This document shows positions 1-8,835 of a stretch of DNA of 64,000 nucleotides, one piece after another. Position numbers and translations under genes: made by a program. Numbering within the stretch: the stretch's first letter is position 1; every line of letters starts with the position of its first letter. Source of the stretch: Oleispira sp963851095 (GTDB taxonomy: Bacteria > Pseudomonadota > Gammaproteobacteria > Pseudomonadales > Oceanobacteraceae); the NCBI GenBank assembly GCA_963851095.1, contig CAWKOX010000010.1:248001-312000 (forward strand), written 5' to 3'. A model generated the notes under the pieces. It was not told the origin of the DNA. It made no database searches and saw nothing but the letters and a program-made list of their open reading frames with translations.

Positions 1-212
1 TACATTTCGATATCGCTGATCACGACCATTTCATCATTATCGCTAGCAAAAACCGCATTATTAACGATATCTTCTAAAGATTGCTCATAACCGCCCGTTA
101 AAAATTGCATGGCTTTCGCAGCACGTTTAGGGGTGTCTAAAAGCCCTTCACGGTTAACATCTTCCCCAAGTTCAGTAATGACTTGAGAGTAAAGATCAGA
201 CAGCGCTTTCAT
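1..212 (-). CDS. folE: GTP cyclohydrolase I, N-terminal part (runs off the left edge)
   Basis: The minus strand from 212 down to the window edge encodes about 70 residues beginning MKALSDLYSQVITELGEDV and containing REGLLDTPKRAAKAM, the hallmark N-terminal segment of FolE, then a segment ending at the EMVVISDIEMY strand that precedes the zinc/active-site region. FolE converts GTP to dihydroneopterin triphosphate, the first step of folate/pterin synthesis. The zinc ligands lie outside the window. The start at 212 has a GGAG sequence five bases upstream and matches the family N-terminus; an in-frame ATG at 260 would add 16 unlikely residues. It follows murI closely on the same strand. Confidence 0.93.
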   Translation of the reverse strand, partial: MKALSDLYSQVITELGEDVNREGLLDTPKRAAKAMQFLTGGYEQSLEDIVNNAVFASDNDEMVVISDIEM

Positions 213-272
213 CGCTTCTCCAGAATATAAAGTTATGGCATAGGCATAATGCTCGCGCATTTTACGCAATTA

Positions 273-1070
273 TCAAATAATGTTAAAGGACTGGTAGGGG
301 GCAATACGCTGACAGGCCGAGAAAAAGGCCTCTTTATTAGCAATTGCACCGGTCGATAGAAAATAATGTTGCGTACTAGGCTGCTGAAGCACCGCTAAGT
401 CATGGCTTTGCTGCTGTAAGATAAAGCACAAGCGGCGGGCAATTGCTTGACCAGAATCGACTAAATCTATGTGTGGATAGCGGTTAGAGATTTCTTCGCT
501 AAGAATAGGGAAGTGGGTGCAGCCTAGGATGACTTGATCTAACGTCGCTTGTTTGATCCAAGGCAGCAGTATGTTATCGAGTGCTTGCGCATCAAGCTGG
601 CCGGTTAACCAATATTGCTCGGCTAACTGCACTAGCTCGCTACTGCCAATACGGTCGACTTTACAATCTTCGGCATAATCGGCGATGAGCTGGTCTGTGT
701 AGGGGCGGTCAATCGTGGCTGGAGTCGCTAATAAAGCAATGTGGCGATTGTTGCTACATTGAGCGGCTGTTTTGATCGCGGGAACGACGCCGATAATGGG
801 TATGTCAAAGACGTCACGCAGCGCGGGAAGGGCGAGTGTGCTGGCCGTATTGCACGCAATGACAATAATATCCACGGGGTGTTTGGAATAGGCTGTTTGG
901 CACAGTGATACGATACGTTCTGTAAGAATATCATCTGGCTGAATACCATAAGGAAACAGCTGATTATCCATCAGGTAGTGCGTCTCTAACCCAGGCACTG
1001 CTTTGCGGATGTGCTGCAAAACACTAAAGCCGCCAATGCCCGAGTCAAAAATAAGCGCTGATACTGTCAT
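273..1070 (-). CDS. murI: Glutamate racemase
   Basis: This 265-residue protein interconverts L- and D-glutamate in the cytoplasm to supply D-Glu for peptidoglycan. It begins with the family signature FDSGIGGFSVL and has both catalytic cysteine motifs, ACNTAS (Cys73) and GCTHFP (Cys184), which act as the proton-exchange pair on the two domains. Length is typical. It is the fourth gene of a closely spaced minus-strand series (GGDEF cyclase, DUF2489, YceI, murI, folE); whether all are co-transcribed is inference. A 14-bp sequence (tcagagtttaatca) is duplicated just upstream of the start. Confidence 0.96.
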   Translation of the reverse strand: MTVSALIFDSGIGGFSVLQHIRKAVPGLETHYLMDNQLFPYGIQPDDILTERIVSLCQTAYSKHPVDIIVIACNTASTLALPALRDVFDIPIIGVVPAIKTAAQCSNNRHIALLATPATIDRPYTDQLIADYAEDCKVDRIGSSELVQLAEQYWLTGQLDAQALDNILLPWIKQATLDQVILGCTHFPILSEEISNRYPHIDLVDSGQAIARRLCFILQQQSHDLAVLQQPSTQHYFLSTGAIANKEAFFSACQRIAPYQSFNII

Positions 1071-1118
1071 AAATTTAGTCAGTCAGAGTTTAATCATCAG
1101 AGTTTAATCAATCAGCGA

Positions 1119-1715
1119 TTAATTAGCTGTGAACGATAAGCTGAATGTAAGAGGAACCGTATAAGTAATCGATTTAAGACCGGCTATCTCTTTCAGTTTA
1201 TTGATGCCAGCAACAAGATTGAAGCTATTGGCATCAATCAACATCGGCGTAATGCTGTTCACCGTTACGCTGTTATCTTTGTTAGTACTGATCATAACCA
1301 AGCAATTGGCTTGAGCTTGTTCGCCATGCAGCGAGATTTTACCCTTTAATTCAAACTGGGTAGATTTTCCTGCACGCACTTGCTCTAGAATTTCTTTTGG
1401 AATTTCTGCTTCGAAACTCGCTTGGCTAAATTGTGAGGTTTCAAATAAGTGCTCTTGCATGCGCTCATCACGGATGCCAATACGCGTGTCGACACTGGCA
1501 AGATCAATGTTTAGGGTCGCAAGCCCGGCTGAGTTGATGGCCGCATCAAACTTTTTAAAATGATGAACTTCGGTTGTATGGGTATTTTTACTGGTTAAAA
1601 AGTGAATGCTTGAAGGCTGCTGCAAAGACCAATCGGCTGAACTAATACCACTGGCGAGTAATGAGAATGAAAGGATAAGGGCCTTCATTGAGGTAGTCAG
1701 AGAGTTGTTTTTCAT
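1119..1715 (-). CDS. YceI-family periplasmic protein
   Basis: A 198-residue protein with an N-terminal signal peptide (basic MKNNSLTTSMK, hydrophobic ALILSFSLLASG, cleavage probably near SSADW). The mature part has the YceI layout: an HFKKFDAAI strand, then the DTRIGIRDERMQEHLFET segment typical of the family, and a C-terminal lipid-sheath strand set. YceI proteins are lipocalin-like barrels that bind isoprenoid or amphiphilic molecules in the periplasm; the ligand here is unknown. It lies 39 bp downstream of a DUF2489 gene and 48 bp before murI, all on the minus strand. Confidence 0.85.
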   Translation of the reverse strand: MKNNSLTTSMKALILSFSLLASGISSADWSLQQPSSIHFLTSKNTHTTEVHHFKKFDAAINSAGLATLNIDLASVDTRIGIRDERMQEHLFETSQFSQASFEAEIPKEILEQVRAGKSTQFELKGKISLHGEQAQANCLVMISTNKDNSVTVNSITPMLIDANSFNLVAGINKLKEIAGLKSITYTVPLTFSLSFTAN

Positions 1716-1754
1716 GTGAGTATTCCTTATTTATTATATTTGGTTGTTTTAAGC

Positions 1755-2252
1755 TCAGTGCAAATTCTTTAAATTATCAAACGAGTATTTAATAATCAGT
1801 TGAGCTTCAGCTAATACGGCATCGTTATTGGCTTCTTCTAAGCGAAAGCGCTGCTGGTCTTGTTGAAAGCGCTGCTTTTTAGAGAGTGCTTTATAAGCGT
1901 CTTTAATCGCCATGTCTTTGCAGCCAAGAAAGTGCTTATGAAAGGTTGAGAATTGCTCTTGCAGCATAATGTCGGTATCGAGTGCATCGGCTAAATGATG
2001 AATTCTAAGTACCGCTTCGGTTAATTCACACTGCTCGGTAATAAGAGATTGGGCGATAAATCGGATATCCGCAATGATAGTGTTATTGCGCTTGTCTAAA
2101 TTCTTTTGGGCTAATAAACGCTCTGCTTCATCTTTCTCTAGGGATTCTTTGGCTACCGCCTTTAACTTTATCTGAAGTGAGATCGCATAGACAGCTAACG
2201 CACAAATAATAATACAGGCGAGGGTAAATAAAACGATTTTGCTAGTAAACAT
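1755..2252 (-). CDS. DUF2489 membrane-anchored protein
   Basis: A 165-residue protein with one N-terminal transmembrane helix (about residues 5-25) followed by a charged, coiled-coil-prone cytoplasmic region. The body (RNNTIIADIRFIAQSL, then QCELTEAVLRIHHLADAL) matches my memory of the DUF2489 family, conserved in gammaproteobacteria and of unknown function. Its conserved Cys-Glu-Leu-Thr-Glu element is present. It sits 36 bp downstream of the GGDEF gene and upstream of the YceI gene. No enzymatic motif is visible. Confidence 0.75.
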   Translation of the reverse strand: MFTSKIVLFTLACIIICALAVYAISLQIKLKAVAKESLEKDEAERLLAQKNLDKRNNTIIADIRFIAQSLITEQCELTEAVLRIHHLADALDTDIMLQEQFSTFHKHFLGCKDMAIKDAYKALSKKQRFQQDQQRFRLEEANNDAVLAEAQLIIKYSFDNLKNLH

Positions 2253-2288
2253 AATAACGGCGAATAGTTAGGAAATAGGAGATGTATA

Positions 2289-3827
2289 TTACTCTCCTTC
2301 TGTGGTCCAGGCTAGTTGATTTCGGCCGTTATCTTTGGCGAAATACAAGGCCTTATCGGCTGCGTTGATTAGCGCTTCGGTACTTTCAAACGGTTGAGAA
2401 GGCGAATACCTTGCAATACCAATACTCATTGTCAAATAGGCTTGTTTTGAAGAGGGGGCATGGGGGATTTCAGCTGCTAATAAGTTATTGAGTAGTCGTT
2501 GAGCTTGCTCAGTCGCTTCTTGGTAAGAGATCGCAGGCAGTATCACCGCGAATTCTTCTCCACCGTAACGAGCAGACAACTCTCCTGCGCGGTTGAAGGT
2601 TTGTTGTAAAACTTCGGCTACCTGCTGTAAACAGTAGTCACCTTTGGTATGGCCAAAATGATCATTGTAGTGTTTGAAGAAATCGATATCGCACATTAAC
2701 AGACAGACGTTACCTTTATGACGTTGCGCACGGTCAAATTCTTGTGATAACCCATGATCAAAAGCGCGCCTGTTAGGCAGGCCTGTTAGCGCGTCATTAA
2801 GTGCTTGTTGTGAGAGAACTTTATTCGCATTGCGTAGTTTTTGCTCTGTCTTGTTGGACTTCAATATTAACTGGTGACGTCCCCAGGCGTTTATTAATAA
2901 TTGCGTGACAGTATTGAGTAGCGCAATTTGTGATTCGCTAGGCTGGCGAGCTCCGTCTAAAATAGAAAACCCAATACAGCCAGCAGGAATGTCTTTTTCG
3001 TTCAGAATGGGGGTTATTCTAGAACTGATGAACCCGTTAGGAGATAGCGTATTACCAAGTTTGAATAGCGTTAAGTTTTCTTCAATCTGGTCTTTATCTC
3101 CGGTTAAAATCAAGGTATCTGTCTTAGAGTACGCCTCTAAAAAAATATGGCTATTAGGAATATTAAAGTGATTCGGAAAAGGTTTGATTAAACTAACCGA
3201 GCGACGCCATTCTGCCCACGGAATACCCTCACTAAGGTTTTCATTAAATTTCAGTATGAAGCAATGATCGAATGACAGAAATTCACCAATGTTCTGCAAG
3301 GCATCTTCCATTGCAGGAATAAAGTCGTCTTCATGACAACTTAATAAACGGTTACTGTGCTTATTAAGAATGGCGTCAAATTGTATGCGTTGGTTTAAAT
3401 CTTGGGTCGTTCGATTGAAGCTTTGGGATATCTGAATCAGCCTATCTTCATGCTTACGCAAGTCTTGAATCACACCCATAAAGCGGATGTTGGCATCTGA
3501 TTGATCTGCAGAAACCGTAATCGCCAGAGGTATAAGATACCCTTGTTTATGCAGACCAATAATAGTCCGTTTGGCATTAAGGCTATGGGAACTGGTCTTT
3601 TTATCTTTAACCGCTTGGGTTATGTATTCGGGATGTTTTTTGGCTTGAGATTGAGGCATAAGAAGCGTAAGTGGTTGCCCAATGATCTCTTCGTGTTGGT
3701 AACCAAAAAGAGATTCAGCAGCATTATCGAACGCCAGAATTAAACCGTCTCTATCAATGACAATAATGCCATCAATATTAGGTTCGGAGGTATTGGAGAG
3801 TATGCTTTCAACTTCGTTTTGCTTCAT
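2289..3827 (-). CDS. PAS-GAF-GGDEF diguanylate cyclase
   Basis: A 512-residue soluble sensor cyclase. Residues about 12-130 form a PAS domain (IDGIIVIDRDGLILAFDNAAE...FGY), about 155-310 look like a GAF-type domain, and about 345-505 form the GGDEF domain with intact active site ARYGGEEFAVILP and the preceding DALTGLPNRRAFD. The active-site variant GGEEF is catalytically competent in known cyclases, so it should make cyclic di-GMP from GTP. No transmembrane segment is evident, so the signal is probably cytoplasmic (redox or small molecule, unproven). No RxxD inhibitory site is obvious just upstream of GGEEF. It is the first gene of the minus-strand series ending in folE. Confidence 0.9.
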   Translation of the reverse strand: MKQNEVESILSNTSEPNIDGIIVIDRDGLILAFDNAAESLFGYQHEEIIGQPLTLLMPQSQAKKHPEYITQAVKDKKTSSHSLNAKRTIIGLHKQGYLIPLAITVSADQSDANIRFMGVIQDLRKHEDRLIQISQSFNRTTQDLNQRIQFDAILNKHSNRLLSCHEDDFIPAMEDALQNIGEFLSFDHCFILKFNENLSEGIPWAEWRRSVSLIKPFPNHFNIPNSHIFLEAYSKTDTLILTGDKDQIEENLTLFKLGNTLSPNGFISSRITPILNEKDIPAGCIGFSILDGARQPSESQIALLNTVTQLLINAWGRHQLILKSNKTEQKLRNANKVLSQQALNDALTGLPNRRAFDHGLSQEFDRAQRHKGNVCLLMCDIDFFKHYNDHFGHTKGDYCLQQVAEVLQQTFNRAGELSARYGGEEFAVILPAISYQEATEQAQRLLNNLLAAEIPHAPSSKQAYLTMSIGIARYSPSQPFESTEALINAADKALYFAKDNGRNQLAWTTEGE

Positions 3828-4084
3828 GCTCAGCCTTTATTAACGTCAATTTAAACACCTACTTTTAACATTTATTCAAACACCTTTAATAGAGTAATAC
3901 CTATTGATAACTATGGCTTGTATTATGACTTTAGCAAGGCTTTATTGCTTAATACTCGACTGCTCATTTTCTAGTCGATAAATTCTTTTTTATTAGATTA
4001 ATTTAGAATGAAAATTACGGTGATTTTTGCTTTTTAGCATAAATGCGCTAATCTCAATGGATAATCACAGCCTTGGAATGGTGT

Positions 4085-4513
4085 ATGAAGTTAGATAATC
4101 GTTGGGTTATTGCCGATGGCACATTGAATGAATTGCCGATAACTATTCATACGCGAGAAGATTGGCAGAAAACCGCAAAAAGTGGTCGTTTTCCTATTTG
4201 TGTGCAAATTGCTTGGCAGGCTAACTCTCGTGATGAAAGCAATGCTTACCCAAGCCTTCAAGAAATGCAGCAGATAGAACTGTTTCATTATCAACTTCAG
4301 ACACAATTTGAAAAACAAGGCCATACGATAATTGCCATGGTGATTACACATGATGGTGTTAATCAGTGGGTAGTCTATACCGATGATGTAGAACACATTA
4401 AAAACGATTTGAATCAATTGGTAGCACCTGAAAAGGGCTTTCCTATTGAAGTCGTCGCAGATGAAGATCCAAAATGGTCTACCTTTAATAAAGTCTATAA
4501 CGCAATTCAATGA
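4085..4513 (+). CDS. DUF695-like protein
   Basis: A soluble protein of about 142 residues starting MKLDNRWVIADG. An in-frame ATG at 4073 is less likely because the conserved-looking fold begins at the second Met. The mixed strand/helix pattern, with an internal WVVYTDD strand and an acidic C-terminal segment (EDPKWSTFNKVYN), resembles DUF695 proteins, whose function is unknown. This family call rests on pattern memory and is moderate. It stands alone between the divergent minus-strand GGDEF gene and plsC, 131 bp downstream. Confidence 0.6.
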   Translation: MKLDNRWVIADGTLNELPITIHTREDWQKTAKSGRFPICVQIAWQANSRDESNAYPSLQEMQQIELFHYQLQTQFEKQGHTIIAMVITHDGVNQWVVYTDDVEHIKNDLNQLVAPEKGFPIEVVADEDPKWSTFNKVYNAIQ

Positions 4514-4644
4514 TTTCATCACCGAGCGCACATACTGAAGCAATAAATAGGCGACTAAAAGACGTCGTTTTATTGATTTCGCTCTAGGTTTATTTAGCAA
4601 ACATCTGTATGCTGACAAAAAATTAAACAGGTCTAGCGATACTT

Positions 4645-5376
4645 ATGCTTTCAATCTTTCGGTACTTTTTATTGGCATGCCATTTTGTGTTTGGTTCATT
4701 GGTAGGCTTCTCGATTATTATCTTTCGTCCATTCCATCACAGTAATAGCCGTGTACTGTCACAAATCTATTCTCAAATTGGACGAAGAATCATTGGTGTT
4801 AAAATAGAACACCATAATGCTGAAATTATGAAAAACCACGAACCTTGTGTTGTGGTTGCTAATCACCAAAGCAATTGGGATTTGTTCATTGTTGGGTCAA
4901 TTGTTCCAAAACGTATGGTGAGCTTGGGTAAGAAAAGCCTGAAATGGATGCCGTTTTTTGGCCAAGTATATTGGTTAGCTGGCAACATCTTAGTAGATCG
5001 GGGAAATCGTAAGAAAGCGATGGAGGCGATGGAAACAACCAAGAAAGCCTTGACCACAAAAGGTACTTCTATTTGGTTCTTTGCGGAAGGCACACGCAAC
5101 CATGGTAAAAACATGCTGCCTTTTAAGAAAGGTGCATTCGTAACCGCCGTTAATGCAGGGGTCCCTATTTATCCGGTATGCACAAGTAGTTATTTAGAGG
5201 GGTTTAGCCTTGATACAATGAATAACGGTACGGCACATATTACTGTATTAAATCCTATCGAGACCAAGCATTTAACTTTGAATGATGTTGATCAGTTGAT
5301 GCTGGATACCCATCTGGCAATGATGGACGGTATTCAGAAAATGGATGAAAAAGCTCGTCAGTCAAGAGCATCCTAG
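4645..5376 (+). CDS. plsC: 1-acyl-sn-glycerol-3-phosphate acyltransferase
   Basis: A 243-residue membrane-bound acyltransferase that acylates lysophosphatidate to phosphatidate in phospholipid synthesis. It has an N-terminal hydrophobic helix (about residues 5-27), the catalytic HxxxxD motif (NHQSNWD, His74/Asp79), and the substrate-binding FAEGTRN block with a following PFKKGAF. Length and motif spacing are typical for PlsC. It stands alone upstream of the ribonucleotide reductase genes. Confidence 0.92.
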   Translation: MLSIFRYFLLACHFVFGSLVGFSIIIFRPFHHSNSRVLSQIYSQIGRRIIGVKIEHHNAEIMKNHEPCVVVANHQSNWDLFIVGSIVPKRMVSLGKKSLKWMPFFGQVYWLAGNILVDRGNRKKAMEAMETTKKALTTKGTSIWFFAEGTRNHGKNMLPFKKGAFVTAVNAGVPIYPVCTSSYLEGFSLDTMNNGTAHITVLNPIETKHLTLNDVDQLMLDTHLAMMDGIQKMDEKARQSRAS

Positions 5377-5674
5377 TAGTATCATCTCAAATATAACGGC
5401 CACCATTATTTTAACGGCAGTGCGCAAGGGCAAGTCTTTCGCACTGTAACTTCCTTCTTTAGACTCTCCTGTTTTTTAATTTTTGCGACAACCGTTGCTT
5501 CTCATTTTTCGTTTTCCTTTTTGTTTATCTTCTTCGTTATTCCGCTTCTTGATGATCGCAGTTAGTGTTTTCTATGCCCGCAATCAATTCCGACTAAAAT
5601 AGTATGAAATAGGAGTTTCTTAATCTAAGTCAATTTTACAAAGCCCGTATCTAGTAATATATTTTCGTCACTGG
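5377..5674. other. Non-coding stretch between plsC and nrdJa
   Basis: About 340 bp separate plsC from nrdJa. The only structures I see are a 7-bp stem at 5418-5446 (cagtgcg / cgcactg, 15-nt loop) with no U-tract behind it, and the NrdR-like palindrome listed separately. No cobalamin riboswitch (B12 box) is evident although the downstream enzyme needs B12. Confidence 0.4.
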
Positions 5675-5688
5675 CACTACATGTAGTG
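5675..5688 (+). promoter_or_regulatory. Candidate NrdR box upstream of nrdJ
   Basis: CACTACATGTAGTG is a perfect 14-bp palindrome ending 37 bp before the nrdJa start. It resembles the NrdR operator (acaCwAtATaTwGtgt) found upstream of bacterial ribonucleotide reductase operons. One helical-phase step upstream (centre-to-centre about 32 bp) the half-site TCTAGTAA repeats the right arm only loosely. NrdR normally binds paired boxes to repress when dATP is high. The palindrome is seen; the regulator is inferred. Confidence 0.6.
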
Positions 5689-5725
5689 TTTTATCGAATA
5701 AGGTGGGTTTCCAAGGAATATGGCT

Positions 5726-7945
5726 ATGAGTGAAAATTTAATGGGTGAACAGCAGGTTATGGATGGCAATACTGAGTTCAATAGTACCGGGCTTGAGGGG
5801 GCCCAGTACGGGATAAATTCATCGTTGTCATTACCACTGCAAGATGCGTCTCTGGATATTTGGGATAGCAAGTACCGATTAAAGACCGCTCAAAGCGAAC
5901 CACTAGACCAAGATGTGAATGCGACTTTTCAGCGAGTATCGCAGGCATTATCTCAGGTCGAAAAAAATAAAACGCTGCAAGCCAAGTGGCAGAAGAAGTT
6001 TGAGTGGGCCATGCGTTGGGGCGCCATTCCTGCAGGACGAATTATGTCGAACGCGGGTGCCTCAAAGCACAAGCCGGCAACCTCGACCATCAACTGCACC
6101 GTGTCAGGCATCATTGAGGATTCGATGCAGGGCATTTTAGATAAAGTGCAGCAAGCAGGGTTGACCCTTAAAGCAGGGTGTGGAATTGGTTACGAGTTTT
6201 CGACCTTGCGACCAAAAGATGCGTTTGTAAATGGTGCAGGCGCTTATACATCCGGTCCACTCTCATTTATGGATATCTACGATAAGATGTGTTTTACCGT
6301 CTCATCAGCAGGCGGACGGCGGGGGGCGCAAATGGCGACTTTTGATGTATCACACCCCGACGTTTTAGACTTTATTAAAGCCAAGCGTGAAAACGGACGT
6401 CTACGTCAATTCAACTTGTCGTTATTGATTACCGATGAGTTCATGAAGGCGGTCAGTGAGAATACTGATTGGCCACTTGTATTTCCGTTGTGTGAAAAAG
6501 AACAGGTGCGAGAATCACTCGACCTTGATAATTCTAAACAAGTGATCTGGAAGGATTGGCCGACCACCACAGGCTATATCGTTAACGATCTTGGTCAAGT
6601 GGCCTGTAAAGTCTATCGCACCATAAAAGCACAGCGCTTATGGAACGTGATTATGAGCTCGACTTACGATTTTGCTGAGCCAGGGTTTATCTTGATTGAT
6701 AGAGTAAACCAGATGAATAACAACTGGTTCTGCGAGAACATTCGCGCAACCAACCCTTGTGGTGAGCAACCATTACCGCCTCATGGCAGCTGCTTGTTAG
6801 GATCGATTAACCTAACCCGCTTTGTTGATCAGCCTTTTACCGAGCAGGCACAATTTGACTGGGCGAAATACAAAGAAGTTGTGGCTGTTTTTACGCGTAT
6901 GCTCGATAACGTGGTCGAAATAAATGGGTTACCGCTGCCTGAGCAAGAATATGAAATTCGTAATAAACGCCGCCATGGTATGGGTTACCTAGGACTTGGC
7001 TCGGCGATAACCATGTTGGGTATGAAATACGGTGATGAAGACTCACAATTGTTTACCGAAGAGGTTACCCGACAGCTTGCATTAGTCGGCTGGCAGCAAG
7101 GGCTTGAGCTGGCAAAAGAGAAGGGGCCAGCCCCTATCATGGAGGAAGAGTTTGAATTAACGGCTGCTCATCTTCGTCAGCGCCCCGAGCTTGAATCTGA
7201 TGGCTACAAGCTGGGTGATAAGGTAAAAGGCAAGGTGTTGCATGCAAAATATAGCCGTTATATGCAGCAGCTAGCAGAAGAAGACTCTGCTTTAGTTGCT
7301 GAGATTGCTAAGGTTGGCTCGCGCTTTACCCATCACAGCTCTATCGCCCCAACAGGCACTATTAGTTTATCGGTCGCTAACAATGCCAGTAATGGCATTG
7401 AGCCCAGCTTTGCTCATCATTATGCGCGTAACATTATTAAACCTGGGCGCAAAACCAAAGAAAAAGTTGATGTGTTCTCTTATGAATTATTGGCTTACAG
7501 AGCACTTAATAAGCTCGATGCGCAAGGCAGTGAAACAGCGCCTATTAATAACATGAACTTGCCTGATTATTTTATTACCTCCGATAGCGTTACACCAAAG
7601 CAGCACGTGGATATACAAGCTGCGGCGCAAAAGTGGATTGACTCATCCATTTCAAAAACGGCCAATGTTCCTAGCGACTATGCGTTTGAAGACTTTAAGC
7701 ATATTTATCAGTATGCGTATGATAAATCATTGAAAGGCTGCACAACGTTCCGCTTTAACCCTGAGGCTTTTCAGGGGGTTTTAGTACAAGAAAAAGATCT
7801 AGAGAAAACCCTCTATAAATTCACCTTGGCAAATGACCAGGTTGTCGAATTGAAGGGCAATGAAATGGTTGAATACGATGGCGAAACACACTCTGCGGCG
7901 AATCTATACGATGCCTTAAAAGAAGGCTATTACGGCAAGCTCTAG
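5726..7945 (+). CDS. nrdJa: Adenosylcobalamin-dependent ribonucleotide reductase, catalytic part (class II)
   Basis: About 739 residues. It reduces ribonucleotides to deoxyribonucleotides using a B12-derived thiyl radical. Seen: STINCTVSG with the first redox cysteine, the finger-loop NPCGEQPLPP (Asn, Cys, Glu active-site triad), and the phosphate-binding APTGTIS. The usual C-terminal redox tail is absent; it is encoded by the next gene, the split nrdJa/nrdJb arrangement of Pseudomonas. Start choice: AAGGA at 5713-5717 is two bases from the ATG at 5720 but eight from the in-frame ATG at 5726, so 5726 is preferred. It lies behind the NrdR-like palindrome and 76 bp before nrdJb. Confidence 0.94.
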   Translation: MSENLMGEQQVMDGNTEFNSTGLEGAQYGINSSLSLPLQDASLDIWDSKYRLKTAQSEPLDQDVNATFQRVSQALSQVEKNKTLQAKWQKKFEWAMRWGAIPAGRIMSNAGASKHKPATSTINCTVSGIIEDSMQGILDKVQQAGLTLKAGCGIGYEFSTLRPKDAFVNGAGAYTSGPLSFMDIYDKMCFTVSSAGGRRGAQMATFDVSHPDVLDFIKAKRENGRLRQFNLSLLITDEFMKAVSENTDWPLVFPLCEKEQVRESLDLDNSKQVIWKDWPTTTGYIVNDLGQVACKVYRTIKAQRLWNVIMSSTYDFAEPGFILIDRVNQMNNNWFCENIRATNPCGEQPLPPHGSCLLGSINLTRFVDQPFTEQAQFDWAKYKEVVAVFTRMLDNVVEINGLPLPEQEYEIRNKRRHGMGYLGLGSAITMLGMKYGDEDSQLFTEEVTRQLALVGWQQGLELAKEKGPAPIMEEEFELTAAHLRQRPELESDGYKLGDKVKGKVLHAKYSRYMQQLAEEDSALVAEIAKVGSRFTHHSSIAPTGTISLSVANNASNGIEPSFAHHYARNIIKPGRKTKEKVDVFSYELLAYRALNKLDAQGSETAPINNMNLPDYFITSDSVTPKQHVDIQAAAQKWIDSSISKTANVPSDYAFEDFKHIYQYAYDKSLKGCTTFRFNPEAFQGVLVQEKDLEKTLYKFTLANDQVVELKGNEMVEYDGETHSAANLYDALKEGYYGKL

Positions 7946-8021
7946 CGTGAAAAGCTATCGCCGGTGAATAGATCGTTAGATACGTTATTAAGAGTTTAAA
8001 TAATTCCGTAAAGGTGAAGTT

Positions 8022-8786
8022 ATGAACGTAAAAATTGAACAACCGATTGTTGCATATGAAGTCGTCGACTTAGAAACCGTTAAACAGCGAGAGCAAGAAA
8101 AACAAGCTCAAGAAAAGAAAGCGCAGGAATTAAAAGAGCAGACGCAAAGTATTGAAAAAATGAACGAGACCTTAAAAAGGCCCGAGATGCTCGTTGGCTC
8201 AACCTATAAAATAAAGCCGCCCATGGCCGACCATGCCTTATACGTCACCATTAATGACGTGGTATTAAACGAAGGCACCGAGCACGAACTGCGTCGCCCA
8301 TTTGAAATGTTTATTAACTCAAAGAACATGGATCAGTTCCAGTGGATTGTGGCATTGACCCGAGTGGCTTCTGCAGTATTTAGAAAAGGCGGCGACGTAA
8401 CCTTCTTGGTCGAAGAATTTAAAGCAGTTTTTGATCCTCATGGAGGCTATCTTAAAAAAGGTGGTATTTATATGCCGTCGCTGGTGGCTGAGATTGGACA
8501 TGCGCTCGAAAAGCATTTAATTATGATAGGTTTGATGAAGCCTGTTAAAATCCCAGCACATCAGCAAAAGTTACTCGATGAAAAACGCGCGCAATTTGAA
8601 GCGGCTCGTGATTCAGATAAAGGCAAAAAAGAGCCAAGCGATGCGTTAGCCGACCAGCAAGATCGTATGACCCATGATGGATTTCCTGCTGAAGCCAAAA
8701 TTTGTAAAAAATGCCATACCAAAGCAACGATCTTGATGGACGGCTGCTTAACCTGTTTAAATTGCGGGGATTCAAAATGTGGCTAA
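8022..8786 (+). CDS. nrdJb: Class II ribonucleotide reductase, C-terminal/small part
   Basis: A 254-residue companion of nrdJa. The N-terminal third is a Lys/Glu/Gln-rich helix; the middle (residues about 60-180, with RRPFEMFINSKNMDQFQWI and VFDPHGGYLKKGG) matches the domain that is fused to the catalytic chain in single-chain NrdJ proteins. The tail carries a cysteine cluster (CKKCHTKATILMDGCLTCLNCG) with CxxC pairs, the shuttle/zinc site that re-reduces the catalytic cysteines. AAGGTGAAG precedes the ATG. The split is known from pseudomonads; both parts are intact here. Confidence 0.9.
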   Translation: MNVKIEQPIVAYEVVDLETVKQREQEKQAQEKKAQELKEQTQSIEKMNETLKRPEMLVGSTYKIKPPMADHALYVTINDVVLNEGTEHELRRPFEMFINSKNMDQFQWIVALTRVASAVFRKGGDVTFLVEEFKAVFDPHGGYLKKGGIYMPSLVAEIGHALEKHLIMIGLMKPVKIPAHQQKLLDEKRAQFEAARDSDKGKKEPSDALADQQDRMTHDGFPAEAKICKKCHTKATILMDGCLTCLNCGDSKCG

Positions 8787-8835
8787 ATCGAATGATTGTG
8801 ATTTAAATTTAAATAGAAATTGAAAGAAGAACGCT

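Noticed and set aside
5377..5725. Cobalamin riboswitch before the B12-dependent reductase
   Set aside because: No B12-box or the expected multi-stem leader is recognisable; only a weak 7-bp stem and the NrdR-like palindrome are present.
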